The notes beneath the pieces were generated by a model. The model worked only from the letters and a program-made list of their open reading frames with translations. It ran no database searches and was not told the DNA's origin. This document shows, in pieces, positions 1 through 6,957 of a stretch of DNA of 9,423 bases (positions within the stretch are counted from its first letter, which is position 1; each line of letters begins with the position of its first letter). The translations under genes were made by a program, and so were the position numbers. The DNA is from an uncultured bacterium (GTDB lineage Bacteria > Cyanobacteriota > Vampirovibrionia > Gastranaerophilales > Gastranaerophilaceae), in contig USCK01000067.1 in NCBI GenBank assembly GCA_900553205.1, positions 1-9,423 of the forward strand, given 5' to 3'.

Positions 1-940
1 AGATATTTTTTGTATTCATTTTTCAAAGATTGTGGGGCGATGATTTTGCATCCAGCTCCCCATTTGAAGATGTGCCACATAATTTCCTTACTGCCACTTG
101 CTTTGAACTTTAAAGTATAACTTCCATCACTATTGTATTTCCCTTTTTGAGTAGGGTGGAAATTATATTTTTCAGCATCTTGTGCCAATTCTTTGTTGAA
201 TAGTAATTCAACATCTAAAATTTCTCCATGATACACACCAAAAGATATGTTGGTATATTCTTGAAGGTCAAAATCACCTTTATCAAAGATTTTATCTGTT
301 AATTTTAAATCTTCAAATTTATGTAATAAATATGTATATATATCGCTCCCTTTCGCTTTTTCTTTAGCAATCAAGTATATTTTTCACCATATATCAGCCC
401 CAATGGCTCAATAAGTCTTTGTTTGTTGTGATAAATTCCGGTTATCATTTTAGAATTATGAATTGCGTCACGAATTAATTCCATAACAATCGGAGATATT
501 TTATATTTTGGAGTCTGTCTGACAGCATAGCCTTCTGTTTGCATATACAATGCGATGTCATCTTCAATGGAAATTCTATTTTTACTATTGAAAACTTTTA
601 TTTTCTCTACTGTTTTTGTCAATTCAGTTTTCATCTCCAAGTTAGTTGTTCTGCGTTGTAATTGTTCAATATTTGCAATTTCTTTGGATGAAAATGTAAT
701 TAGATGACTAATAGAATAATTTGTAAATCCCCAATGCTTTTGCGTGTCATCAGTTTCTATTTCGTCAATTTGAGGAAATATACAAGTCAAACTATCTCGC
801 ATTCGTTCGGCAGTTCTGCGAGGTTCATTGTATATGTCAATAATATCATTTATCGTAACACCTGCAATTTTTGATGACATAAAAACGGCTAAGTCTAAAA
901 TATCTGAAACTCTTGAATACCCTGGTTTGTTCTCGCTCAT
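1..940 (-). pseudogene. WYL-domain transcriptional regulator, frameshifted and truncated by the window edge
   Basis: A DNA-binding regulator of the HTH + WYL + WCX type, predicted cytoplasmic and probably ligand-responsive. The start ATG at 940-938 has an AAAGGTGA ribosome binding site about 6 nt upstream. Residues 8-58 form a DeoR-like helix-turn-helix, including RRTAERMRDSL. The WYL domain begins near residue 150 and runs into LIEPLGLIYGEKY, after which this frame stops at a TGA (373-371). A -1 shift at about 377 restores the family consensus exactly (GEKY followed by YLIAKEK). That frame stays open for about 125 codons to base 1 and gives a WCX-like C-terminal domain (GVYHGEILDVELLF, then IMWHIFKWGAG). 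One T appears to have been lost, so the gene is a pseudogene or carries a sequence error. The targets are unknown; no cognate defence or metabolic operon is visible. The true C-terminus lies outside the window. Confidence 0.85.
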
Positions 941-962
941 AAATTCACCTTTTTAAATAAAT

Positions 963-990
963 ATTATCACACTCTGACCGTTTTTGTCAT
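963..990 (-). promoter_or_regulatory. Sigma-70-type promoter of the WYL regulator
   Basis: Read on the minus strand, an ATGACA -35 hexamer (990-985) is followed after 16 nt by GATAAT (968-963). A TG one base upstream of the -10 makes it an extended -10. Each hexamer differs from consensus at one position. Transcription would start near 956, leaving a short leader that carries the AAAGGTGA ribosome binding site. Confidence 0.55.
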
Positions 991-1046
991 ATCGTGAATT
1001 TGTTATAAAGATGACTGAAAACTAAATATTGAGTTATAAAACCACC

Positions 1047-1073
1047 GGCATTTTGTACTAAATACAAAATGCC
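1047..1073. terminator. Perfect 11-bp inverted repeat downstream of the acyltransferase gene
   Basis: GGCATTTTGTA (1047-1057), a 5-nt loop and TACAAAATGCC (1063-1073) form a perfect hairpin. It lies 32 nt after the acyltransferase stop codon. On the minus strand only a weak T-run (GGTGGTTTTATAA) follows, so it is not a textbook intrinsic terminator. It may still terminate or stabilise the 3' end of the acyltransferase transcript, or be a protein-binding palindrome. Confidence 0.4.
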
Positions 1074-1104
1074 CTGTGTAGTTGTATTTATTGTTCACTT
1101 TTAT

Positions 1105-1857
1105 TTATTTCAAATCATGTTCGATATCTTTTACGATTTGTTCTTTGGTCAGGTGGAATTGTTTATTCTGTCTGTAGAGTTGATAATTCCCGATATCTCT
1201 AAAATTCCAATTTATACCTCGTTTAACTATTTTGGCAGGGTTTCCTGCTATTATGACATTTGGTTCTTCAAACTTCTTGGTTACAATACTTCCCCACCCG
1301 ACAACGCTATCGTTAGAGATTTTCGTATTTTTGCCGATTTTTACATCTCGTCCAATCCAAACATGTTTGCCGATTTCAATACTATGTGCAAAATTTTGAG
1401 GATTGCCTTCCAAATCTGTTATAGTGTGAACATCAGTACACCAAATATCTATACCCCAAGATATCATACATTTATCACCTATAGTTATTGAGGTGTCACT
1501 ATCCTGCAAAAATAATCTTGCACCACAAACAATAATATCATCTCCGATAGTTATTTTACAGTTGTTAGCATCTCTTTTTGTGCCGACATCAAGAGTGTCA
1601 TCAGGTGGGTTGCCTATGTTTATAATAAGTCCTGTCAGACCGATAGTTTCATTCACAGGATATATAATTCTGCCGAGATTAATTGTATTGTTACTGCCGA
1701 AAACTGCTATCAAAAGACCTTTTATTGATTTGAACTTTTCTACACTTTCAGCTTTTATTCTTACAGTGTTGTTTTCACCAACAAGGTTTATAAAATCAAT
1801 GTTGTTTTCAATCATTTCTGTTCCGTCTTGTAATTCCAATATAATTTTGTTTTCCAT
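1105..1857 (-). CDS. Left-handed beta-helix (hexapeptide-repeat) acyltransferase
   Basis: Predicted cytoplasmic CoA-dependent O-acyltransferase of the WbbJ/LacA-like left-handed parallel beta-helix family, which usually acetylates sugars of surface polysaccharides. The 250-residue protein has hexapeptide-type repeats from about residue 100 to 210 (ITIGDD, SITIGDKC, IEIGKHVWIG, VKIGKNTKI). It has a likely catalytic His in TDVHTITD (His144) and the family-typical exit motif AGNPAKIV (204-211). About 95 N-terminal residues form a less conserved extension, also rich in beta-type turns (GENNTV, GSNNTI). I chose ATG 1857 rather than the in-frame TTG 1869 because GGAGG lies 5 nt before that ATG. The gene is monocistronic with its own promoter. 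No glycosyltransferase neighbours are visible, so the substrate cannot be assigned. Confidence 0.88.
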   Translation of the reverse strand: MENKIILELQDGTEMIENNIDFINLVGENNTVRIKAESVEKFKSIKGLLIAVFGSNNTINLGRIIYPVNETIGLTGLIINIGNPPDDTLDVGTKRDANNCKITIGDDIIVCGARLFLQDSDTSITIGDKCMISWGIDIWCTDVHTITDLEGNPQNFAHSIEIGKHVWIGRDVKIGKNTKISNDSVVGWGSIVTKKFEEPNVIIAGNPAKIVKRGINWNFRDIGNYQLYRQNKQFHLTKEQIVKDIEHDLK

Positions 1858-1879
1858 ATTTGCCTCCAACTATTATTAA

Positions 1880-1910
1880 ATTATAAAAGTTGAGAGTAAC
1901 TATCAGTCAA
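1880..1910 (-). promoter_or_regulatory. Sigma-70-type promoter of the acyltransferase gene
   Basis: Minus-strand TTGACT (1910-1905) and TATAAT (1885-1880) are 5/6 and 6/6 matches to the -35 and -10 hexamers, but the spacer is 19 nt, longer than ideal. Transcription would begin near 1873, just before the GGAGG ribosome binding site. The promoter lies within 30 nt of the TspO remnant's stop codon. Confidence 0.5.
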
Positions 1911-1913
1911 GTA

Positions 1914-2300
1914 TTAATTTAATTTGATTATCATAAAATTTAGATATAGTGCAAATGTAAGCCAACAGATGTATGGAAACAATAATACAGACGCAAGTTT
2001 TGATATCGGAAAAAGAGTAATAATTAATAATAATACGGATATCCATAGTAGAGTACAGATGAATAATGCAAGTCTGATTCTTTTTAACCCAAAGAAAATA
2101 GGTGTCCAGCTAAGATTTAGGACAAATTGAAGAAGAAACAAACAGAACGGAATCAAATGTTTAATTGGATTAAGCGTCAAAAATATAACAAATGATAATA
2201 ATATTAGGAGATAAACAATAGTTCAGACAGGTGCAAATAGCCAATCAGGAGGCGAAAGTACGGGTTTATTGAGATTATGATACCAAGTCATGTTTTTCAT
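1914..2300 (-). pseudogene. tspO: TspO/MBR-family (tryptophan-rich sensory) protein with in-frame TGA
   Basis: TspO proteins are small five-helix membrane proteins that bind porphyrins and other tetrapyrroles or lipids. From ATG 2300 the frame reads MKNMTWYHNLNKP, then PPDWLFAPV, then TGA (2225-2223), then TIVYLLI. The family consensus has Trp at the TGA position (PVWTxLY), so a single G-to-A change of TGG explains the stop. The frame continues intact to TAA at 1914 with clear TspO sequence: LLQFVLNLSWTPIFFGL and later LLFPYICWLTFALYLNF. Other Trp codons in this gene are TGG. The product would be about 128 residues and lacks the first transmembrane helix that usually precedes the WY motif, so the N-terminus is also short. 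No good ribosome binding site precedes the ATG. An internal restart would need the TTG at 2180 and would give only the C-terminal helices. Most likely a decaying gene; a sequence error is possible. Confidence 0.8.
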
Positions 2301-2364
2301 AGTTTAATAATGCAATATCTTATATAAAAATAGAATCCCCTATTTGGAAAATATAAGTGCAATA

Positions 2365-2399
2365 ATCAAAAAGACGGATATAAAATCCGTCTTTTTGAT
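2365..2399 (-). terminator. Strong intrinsic terminator of the haemagglutinin-like gene
   Basis: ATCAAAAAGACGGAT (2365-2379), a 5-nt loop and its exact reverse complement (2385-2399) make a perfect 15-bp stem. It has a GC-containing core and a CTTTTT run on either strand. It lies 26 nt past the stop of the 892-codon gene. The structure is symmetrical and could work in both directions, but only minus-strand transcription is expected to reach it. Confidence 0.88.
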
Positions 2400-2424
2400 G
2401 TCATACATACTACCTTTTTTAGAA

Positions 2425-5103
2425 TTAATCTAAGATAAATTTATCTGTGATGTGAACAACTTTTTCTAAGTCTTTGAATACTTTGTCACCAGCAACTTTA
2501 AACAAACTAGAGTTTTTATAATTTTCATTTGCTGCGAATGCGATTGGCGCAAAGTTTTGTTCAATATTTGTATTGATACCTTTTGCTCTTAAATTGTTCA
2601 TATTCTTAGAAGATTCTTGACCATAGATTGCACTCATTGGGTTGAAAACAATCTTATCAACATTATAAGCATTATCTAAGATAGCTTTGATATTGTTTCT
2701 GTATAAATTTGATTGAGTTAAATCGATGTATAAATATTTGCCATGTCCAAACTCTGTTGTACCTGCGTATGTGTTATAGATTTCAGCGTAATCAAATTTG
2801 TTGTCAGGAGTGTTTACGATAGCCAATTTGTCGCTTGAACAGTTGTTTACAGAGATGTTGCGAGCGTTGTTAATAGCAAGTGTACCGTTTTTAACTTCTA
2901 CATTGTGAACAATTGCATTTGATTTTGTATTAACAGTAATATCTTTGTCTGCTATTGTAACACCTTTAAAATCGATATCATTGTTAGCTTTTGCAGTAAG
3001 TGTTCCTGCGATTGAATTATCTTTATTGAAAGTAATTCCACCTTTTGAATCCATTTTTACATTGCCTGCATAAATAACATCAGTTGATGAAATTTCGTTT
3101 GCATTAAGATTGATGTTGTTACCGTTTATAGTTGTGTCAACAACATTTAATATACCGTCAGCATTTACATTTATATTTTCAGATGCTACTAGTTTGATAT
3201 TGGTTTTGTCAATTGTTAAATCGCCTGATTTATTAAGAGTTACATTTTTACCTTTTGCTTGAATATTGTTACAAGTCATATCATTGATTGTAATATCTTT
3301 AGCTGAATCAGCTTTGAATTGATTAGCTACTGATGAACCTTTTGCAAATGTTAAGTTGTTGTTGCTTTTAAATTTTGCATTGTTGCTAGCATTTACAAAA
3401 ATTTCGCCTTGATAGTTTGAGTTTTTAGATGTTACCTCATTTCCTTCAAATTTTGCTGCAATATTTTTTGCTTTTGCTGTCACATTTTCTGCAAAGATTG
3501 TACCGTTTTTTGCAATAACTTTAATAGCATTTGTTGTGATATCTTTAAGATTTACATTTTTGCCTTCAAATTTTGTTGAATTAGCAGATCCAAAACCAAT
3601 ATTATTACTGTTTGCAATTAAATCACCGTCTGTGTTGAATGATAATTCATCTGTTGCGTTTAATTTGTATTTAGCGTTGAATGCATCGTTGATTGTTAAA
3701 CCACCGTCTTTTTTGAAAGAGATATTTTTAGCATTTGCAATTAAGTTTCCACCAACATTAGGGTTTACAAAGTTTAAAGTTCCTTTAGGAGAAGTGAATT
3801 CGGCATTGTTAGCTACATTAAGACTAATTTTACCATTAATTTGGGTGTTATTAGCAACAATGTTAGAATCGTGTTTCCAATATGTGTGTCCTGATAATGG
3901 ACCTTTGATGATGAATGTTGGTAAATCAAAAGCAGCATTACCTGTAATTTCTGAATCTGTAACGTTAATACCTTTTAATTGAGATTTAATAGAAACATTA
4001 CCTAGAGTACTCTTATTTACAATAACATCTCCCCATGCTACAAGATTTGTATTTCCAGTTACCTTGCTATTTGAAACTTTAATGTCTCCAAAAACGTCAT
4101 TATTTCCTTTTAATAAATCCCACAATTCATCCCAAGAATTAGGAATATGAACATTAGATTTTACTGCAAGATTGCCATTAATATTAGAATTTGCAATTTT
4201 TACGCTATTACTAGCTGATACGATAGAAACATTACCATTTTCTGTTTTGAATGAATAAGAATTAGGAGTTTTTACTGATGCAACAGAGATGTTGCCAGCT
4301 CCTTTTGTTACAAATTGAATAGTACCATTAGTTTTGATAGATGCGTTTGCAACTTGAATTGTGTTGCCGTCTTTGAAGTTTGTACCAAATGTTTTGTTAG
4401 CTGTTTCTGCATCAAATTTTTTATTAGTTGTTGAGGCAACAAAATCTGCTCCGTTTGATGTTTTGAAAACAATATTACCGTTTTTTGCAAAAAGGTCTGC
4501 ATTAGAGACATTAATACCTTTAGCAATAATATTGATTTCGCCTGCTTTTATATTAGCATTTTGTGCAGGTGTAAATACATTTGCTTTACCTTCTTTGAAA
4601 ACGATTACAGCGTAATCATTTGTATATTCTGCTTGTTCAATTTTGTCTTCAAGATTGTCACGCAAATCAGTATCTTTAAGTCCTGATAAATCTTTTGTAG
4701 TAAGAGTTAAAGTACCGAAAGTTTCAAATCTACCACCTTGCATCATTATACCGTTAGGGTTAGAAATAATGATATGTCCTTGTTGACCAGTGATTGTACC
4801 TGCAAAAGTTGACATACCTTCTCGAACATTGTTTAAAACAATATAGTTACCATTATTGAAATTTAATGTTTGGTTACCCCCAACATTTAACTGTTTCCAG
4901 TTGATAACTGCATCACCCTTAAAATTGAGTGTTGCTTCGTTTTTATTAAGTCCAAAAAGCCCACCATTTTGAAAACCAGTGAAACCTTCTGTTGCATCTT
5001 TTAAAACATCACCTGTTGTTGGAAGGTTTGCAAAAGTCGCTTGAGTCATGAAAAATGATAGACATAATGCACTAGCGATAGTCTTTTGGAGTAAATTTCC
5101 CAT
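2425..5103 (-). CDS. TpsA-like filamentous haemagglutinin-type exoprotein
   Basis: Predicted surface or secreted beta-helical protein of 892 residues, probably an adhesin. Residues 1-25 are a Sec signal peptide with a cleavage site after TFA. Residues of about 45-140 form the haemagglutination-activity (two-partner-secretion) domain, with VINWKQLNVGG (66-76), STFAGTITG and the hallmark NPNGI (115-119). The middle, to about residue 790, is Asn/Lys-rich with many short beta-strand repeats of the right-handed beta-helix type (GNLAVKSN, KNITINDM-like units). The last 100 residues are less repetitive and may be a cap. No autotransporter barrel, sorting signal or toxin domain is evident. AAGGA lies 7 nt before the ATG. 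In known TPS systems an outer-membrane TpsB transporter exports such proteins; none is encoded in this window. The gene ends at a strong terminator and is transcribed away from the flagellar operon. Confidence 0.85.
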   Translation of the reverse strand: MGNLLQKTIASALCLSFFMTQATFANLPTTGDVLKDATEGFTGFQNGGLFGLNKNEATLNFKGDAVINWKQLNVGGNQTLNFNNGNYIVLNNVREGMSTFAGTITGQQGHIIISNPNGIMMQGGRFETFGTLTLTTKDLSGLKDTDLRDNLEDKIEQAEYTNDYAVIVFKEGKANVFTPAQNANIKAGEINIIAKGINVSNADLFAKNGNIVFKTSNGADFVASTTNKKFDAETANKTFGTNFKDGNTIQVANASIKTNGTIQFVTKGAGNISVASVKTPNSYSFKTENGNVSIVSASNSVKIANSNINGNLAVKSNVHIPNSWDELWDLLKGNNDVFGDIKVSNSKVTGNTNLVAWGDVIVNKSTLGNVSIKSQLKGINVTDSEITGNAAFDLPTFIIKGPLSGHTYWKHDSNIVANNTQINGKISLNVANNAEFTSPKGTLNFVNPNVGGNLIANAKNISFKKDGGLTINDAFNAKYKLNATDELSFNTDGDLIANSNNIGFGSANSTKFEGKNVNLKDITTNAIKVIAKNGTIFAENVTAKAKNIAAKFEGNEVTSKNSNYQGEIFVNASNNAKFKSNNNLTFAKGSSVANQFKADSAKDITINDMTCNNIQAKGKNVTLNKSGDLTIDKTNIKLVASENINVNADGILNVVDTTINGNNINLNANEISSTDVIYAGNVKMDSKGGITFNKDNSIAGTLTAKANNDIDFKGVTIADKDITVNTKSNAIVHNVEVKNGTLAINNARNISVNNCSSDKLAIVNTPDNKFDYAEIYNTYAGTTEFGHGKYLYIDLTQSNLYRNNIKAILDNAYNVDKIVFNPMSAIYGQESSKNMNNLRAKGINTNIEQNFAPIAFAANENYKNSSLFKVAGDKVFKDLEKVVHITDKFILD

Positions 5104-5290
5104 TCTTAATTCCTTATAACTTAACTGTCTTACTTACAATACTTACTTAATAATAAAGATTTGTAATAAAAATATATTGATATAAACATGAAAGAATTTT
5201 TACATTTTTTTACAAAAAATTAACAATATTAAATACTCTAAATACATTAAACGGTTGATTGCAACTTGAAGAATAAACATTAATATATTC
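5104..5290. promoter_or_regulatory. Divergent AT-rich intergenic region between the haemagglutinin-like gene and the flagellar operon
   Basis: This 187-bp segment must hold the promoters of both divergent genes. It is almost entirely A/T with A- and T-tracts (5200-5220) likely to curve DNA. For the flagellar operon, TTGCAA (5259) with TAATAT (5281) at 16 nt spacing is possible but would place the transcript start at about 5293 and so favour the ATG at 5309. TTTACA (5209) with AATACT (5232) at 17 nt is a weaker alternative. No sigma-28 or sigma-54 consensus is apparent. No convincing promoter for the leftward gene could be picked out. Confidence 0.35.
5129..5149. repeat. 8-bp direct repeat with 13-bp period in the haemagglutinin-like gene leader
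   Basis: CTTACTTA occurs at 5129-5136 and again at 5142-5149, separated by CAATA. It lies 26-46 nt upstream of the haemagglutinin-like start codon. It could be a regulator-binding site or a chance feature of AT-rich DNA. Confidence 0.4.
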
Positions 5291-6508
5291 ATGGGGAAAT
5301 GTAGCGGAATGGAAAATACTATAGATAATTCAATAAAAACAAGTTTTTCTAGCGAATTATATCGTCAATTCGGTTGGTATGACGATACTTTTGTTCCCCC
5401 TGTGCAAGAATCAAGTGATGAATTTTTTGACAAAGGTTTTGAATTCAAGCTTGTTTCAATCAGTGAAAATATGAATGTTTTAACCAAGTCTGAAAGTTTT
5501 TTTGTAACAAAGGTTCAGGTTGGTCCTCGTAATGATATTTTTATCAGAATCTCACAATCTGCTATATCTGTTATTTTGGATAAAATTCTTGGTAAAACAA
5601 ACAAAAGATTTGATTTGTCCTCTATTTCTGATTTAGAGGCCAAGATTATAACATCGTTTAATGATTATTTATACGAAAAAATATCTGGAAATATTAATAA
5701 AGAAAATCTGACAAAATATCCTGAAGAAATTAACCTCTCATATTTCGTCAGAAATATGAGTTCAGATGAAAGTGCAAGGTTTGTAATTTCTATTCCAAAA
5801 CAAATGCTTAACCCCTTAACCCTTGCAGAACCTGAAAATCCACTAGATGACAGGATATTTAAAGACGCATTGTCAGAAGTTAATCTTCATGTCGGTTCAA
5901 CAATGTTTTCTGTCAATGATATCAAGCATATTTCTGTCGGTGATATCGTTGTGTTCGAAAACAGTAATTCGCACGAAATGACGCTTGTTTGCGATAATAT
6001 ATTGCAAAAATTTAATCTTAATCCGAATGAAGAATTGATAATTCCATACGACGACAACGGAGGTGACGAAATGGATAACAGCCAAAACATAACAAACCTG
6101 TGGGATAGTTTGCAGGTTGAGATGAGTGCTGAATTTGATAAAATAAAGATTTCTTTAGGTGAACTAAAAGATATTCAAGAAGGACTTGTTGTTGATATAA
6201 GTTCAGTTTACAACAATAAAGTTGCGCTAAAGGTAGGAAACAAGATTATTGCAAAAGGTGAACTTGTTATTATTAATGATAGATACGGGGTTAAAATATC
6301 AAATGTAACTGCAGAAGATATCATGGCAGGTGCACCTGTTAGTATTGCAGATGCTGAACCTATAGGGGAAGCAGAACCACAAAAATCAGCAATAATAAAT
6401 CCTGATGCTCCAGCAGAAGAACAAGCACAACCTGCTCAAGGCGACGCCGAAGGTGGCGGTGGAGATTTCGATTATAGTGATTTTGATATTGATGCAGATG
6501 ATTTGTAA
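5291..6508 (+). CDS. fliN: FliM/FliN-type flagellar C-ring protein with two SpoA domains
   Basis: Cytoplasmic C-ring component expected to form part of the motor switch and the docking platform below the export gate. The 405-residue protein has an N-terminal alpha/beta region (about 45-190, with DIFIRISQSAISVIL and DLEAKIITSFNDYL). This is followed by SpoA1 (about 194-250, SEVNLHVGSTMFSV), a short acidic linker, SpoA2 (about 270-338, FDKIKISLGELKDI), and an Ala/Pro/Glu/Asp/Gly-rich tail (345-405) ending in acidic residues. SpoA2 resembles FliN; two SpoA domains in one chain recall injectisome SctQ. I see no CheY-binding FliM N-terminus and no CheC phosphatase motif. ATG 5291 has no good ribosome binding site. 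ATG 5309 (MENTIDNS) follows GGGGAA by about 10 nt and may be the true start. It heads the operon before fliO, the place usually held by fliM/fliN. The symbol fliN is a best guess; fliM/fliN hybrid is equally fair. Confidence 0.8.
   Translation: MGKCSGMENTIDNSIKTSFSSELYRQFGWYDDTFVPPVQESSDEFFDKGFEFKLVSISENMNVLTKSESFFVTKVQVGPRNDIFIRISQSAISVILDKILGKTNKRFDLSSISDLEAKIITSFNDYLYEKISGNINKENLTKYPEEINLSYFVRNMSSDESARFVISIPKQMLNPLTLAEPENPLDDRIFKDALSEVNLHVGSTMFSVNDIKHISVGDIVVFENSNSHEMTLVCDNILQKFNLNPNEELIIPYDDNGGDEMDNSQNITNLWDSLQVEMSAEFDKIKISLGELKDIQEGLVVDISSVYNNKVALKVGNKIIAKGELVIINDRYGVKISNVTAEDIMAGAPVSIADAEPIGEAEPQKSAIINPDAPAEEQAQPAQGDAEGGGGDFDYSDFDIDADDL
6059..6073 (+). promoter_or_regulatory. Strong internal ribosome binding site and in-frame ATG within the C-ring gene
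   Basis: GGAGGTGA (6059-6066), the longest anti-Shine-Dalgarno match in the window, stands 4 nt before an ATG (6071-6073) in the same frame as the host gene (codon 261). Initiation here would yield a 145-residue protein (6071-6508) beginning MDNSQNITNLWDSLQ and containing only SpoA2 and the acidic tail, which is FliN-sized. Injectisome SctQ genes (SpaO, SsaQ, YscQ) are known to make such a C-terminal product from an internal start. That it is used here is inferred. Confidence 0.7.
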
Positions 6509-6538
6509 TTTATAAAATATAAAACTTGAGGAGAGAAT

Positions 6539-6928
6539 ATGGGGTATTTATCACATTTTGCAGTATATACATTAGCAATGCTTAGTGTTATCGGGATTGC
6601 TTTGTTTGTGTATAAAAAATTCAGTATGGTAAATTTCAGCAGTCGCAAATCTAATCTACTGAGAGTTGAAGATGTATTGAGCTTGTCACCTCGAAAAACT
6701 CTTTATGTTATAAACGCAAACGGTGAAAAATTTCTTATTGCAGGTGATTTGGACAGAACAACACTTATTTCTAAACTCGAACAAAAAGAACAACCAAGAG
6801 AGCCAAGAAAAGAACACGCAGTGGATTTGTCCGAATTTATCCAAAATGAAGATGTGTTATACAGTTCTTCTGAAAAAGAACCTGTTATGAAAAATTTAGT
6901 TAAGAAGTTAGGGAGAGAAATCAAATAA
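6539..6928 (+). CDS. fliO: Flagellar biosynthesis protein FliO
   Basis: Inner-membrane assembly factor that helps FliP oligomerise during construction of the flagellar export gate. FliO is specific to flagella and absent from injectisomes, which identifies this operon as flagellar. The 129-residue protein has one transmembrane helix (about residues 5-26), followed by Lys/Arg. The typical FliO cytoplasmic segment comes next: LRVEDVLSLSPRKTLYVI, then GEKFLIAGDLDRTTLISKL (about 41-80). A charged, poorly conserved tail ends the protein. GAGGAG lies 5 nt before the ATG. The gap to the upstream C-ring gene is 30 nt and to fliP 29 nt, consistent with one operon. Confidence 0.88.
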   Translation: MGYLSHFAVYTLAMLSVIGIALFVYKKFSMVNFSSRKSNLLRVEDVLSLSPRKTLYVINANGEKFLIAGDLDRTTLISKLEQKEQPREPRKEHAVDLSEFIQNEDVLYSSSEKEPVMKNLVKKLGREIK

Positions 6929-6957
6929 AATTTGATATATTCTGAAAGGTAAGAGAA

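Noticed and set aside
366..385. Programmed -1 ribosomal frameshift in the WYL gene
   Set aside because: The junction has no proper slippery heptamer (the A-site codon TAT would re-pair with ATA), and loss of one T from TATTAC explains it more simply.
1069..1879. Two plus-strand open frames of 140 and 128 codons opposite the acyltransferase
   Set aside because: They mirror the hexapeptide-repeat gene, whose family signature and ribosome binding site are clear. The opposite frames have no recognisable domain or ribosome binding site.
1914..2180. Independent 88-residue membrane protein
   Set aside because: Its only start is a TTG without a ribosome binding site, and the sequence is the C-terminal part of a TspO gene whose N-terminal part lies in the same frame just upstream of the TGA.
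3536..3982. Plus-strand 148-codon frame inside the haemagglutinin-like gene
   Set aside because: It is antisense to a long repetitive coding region, where long stop-free antisense frames arise from codon bias. It has no start context or known motif.
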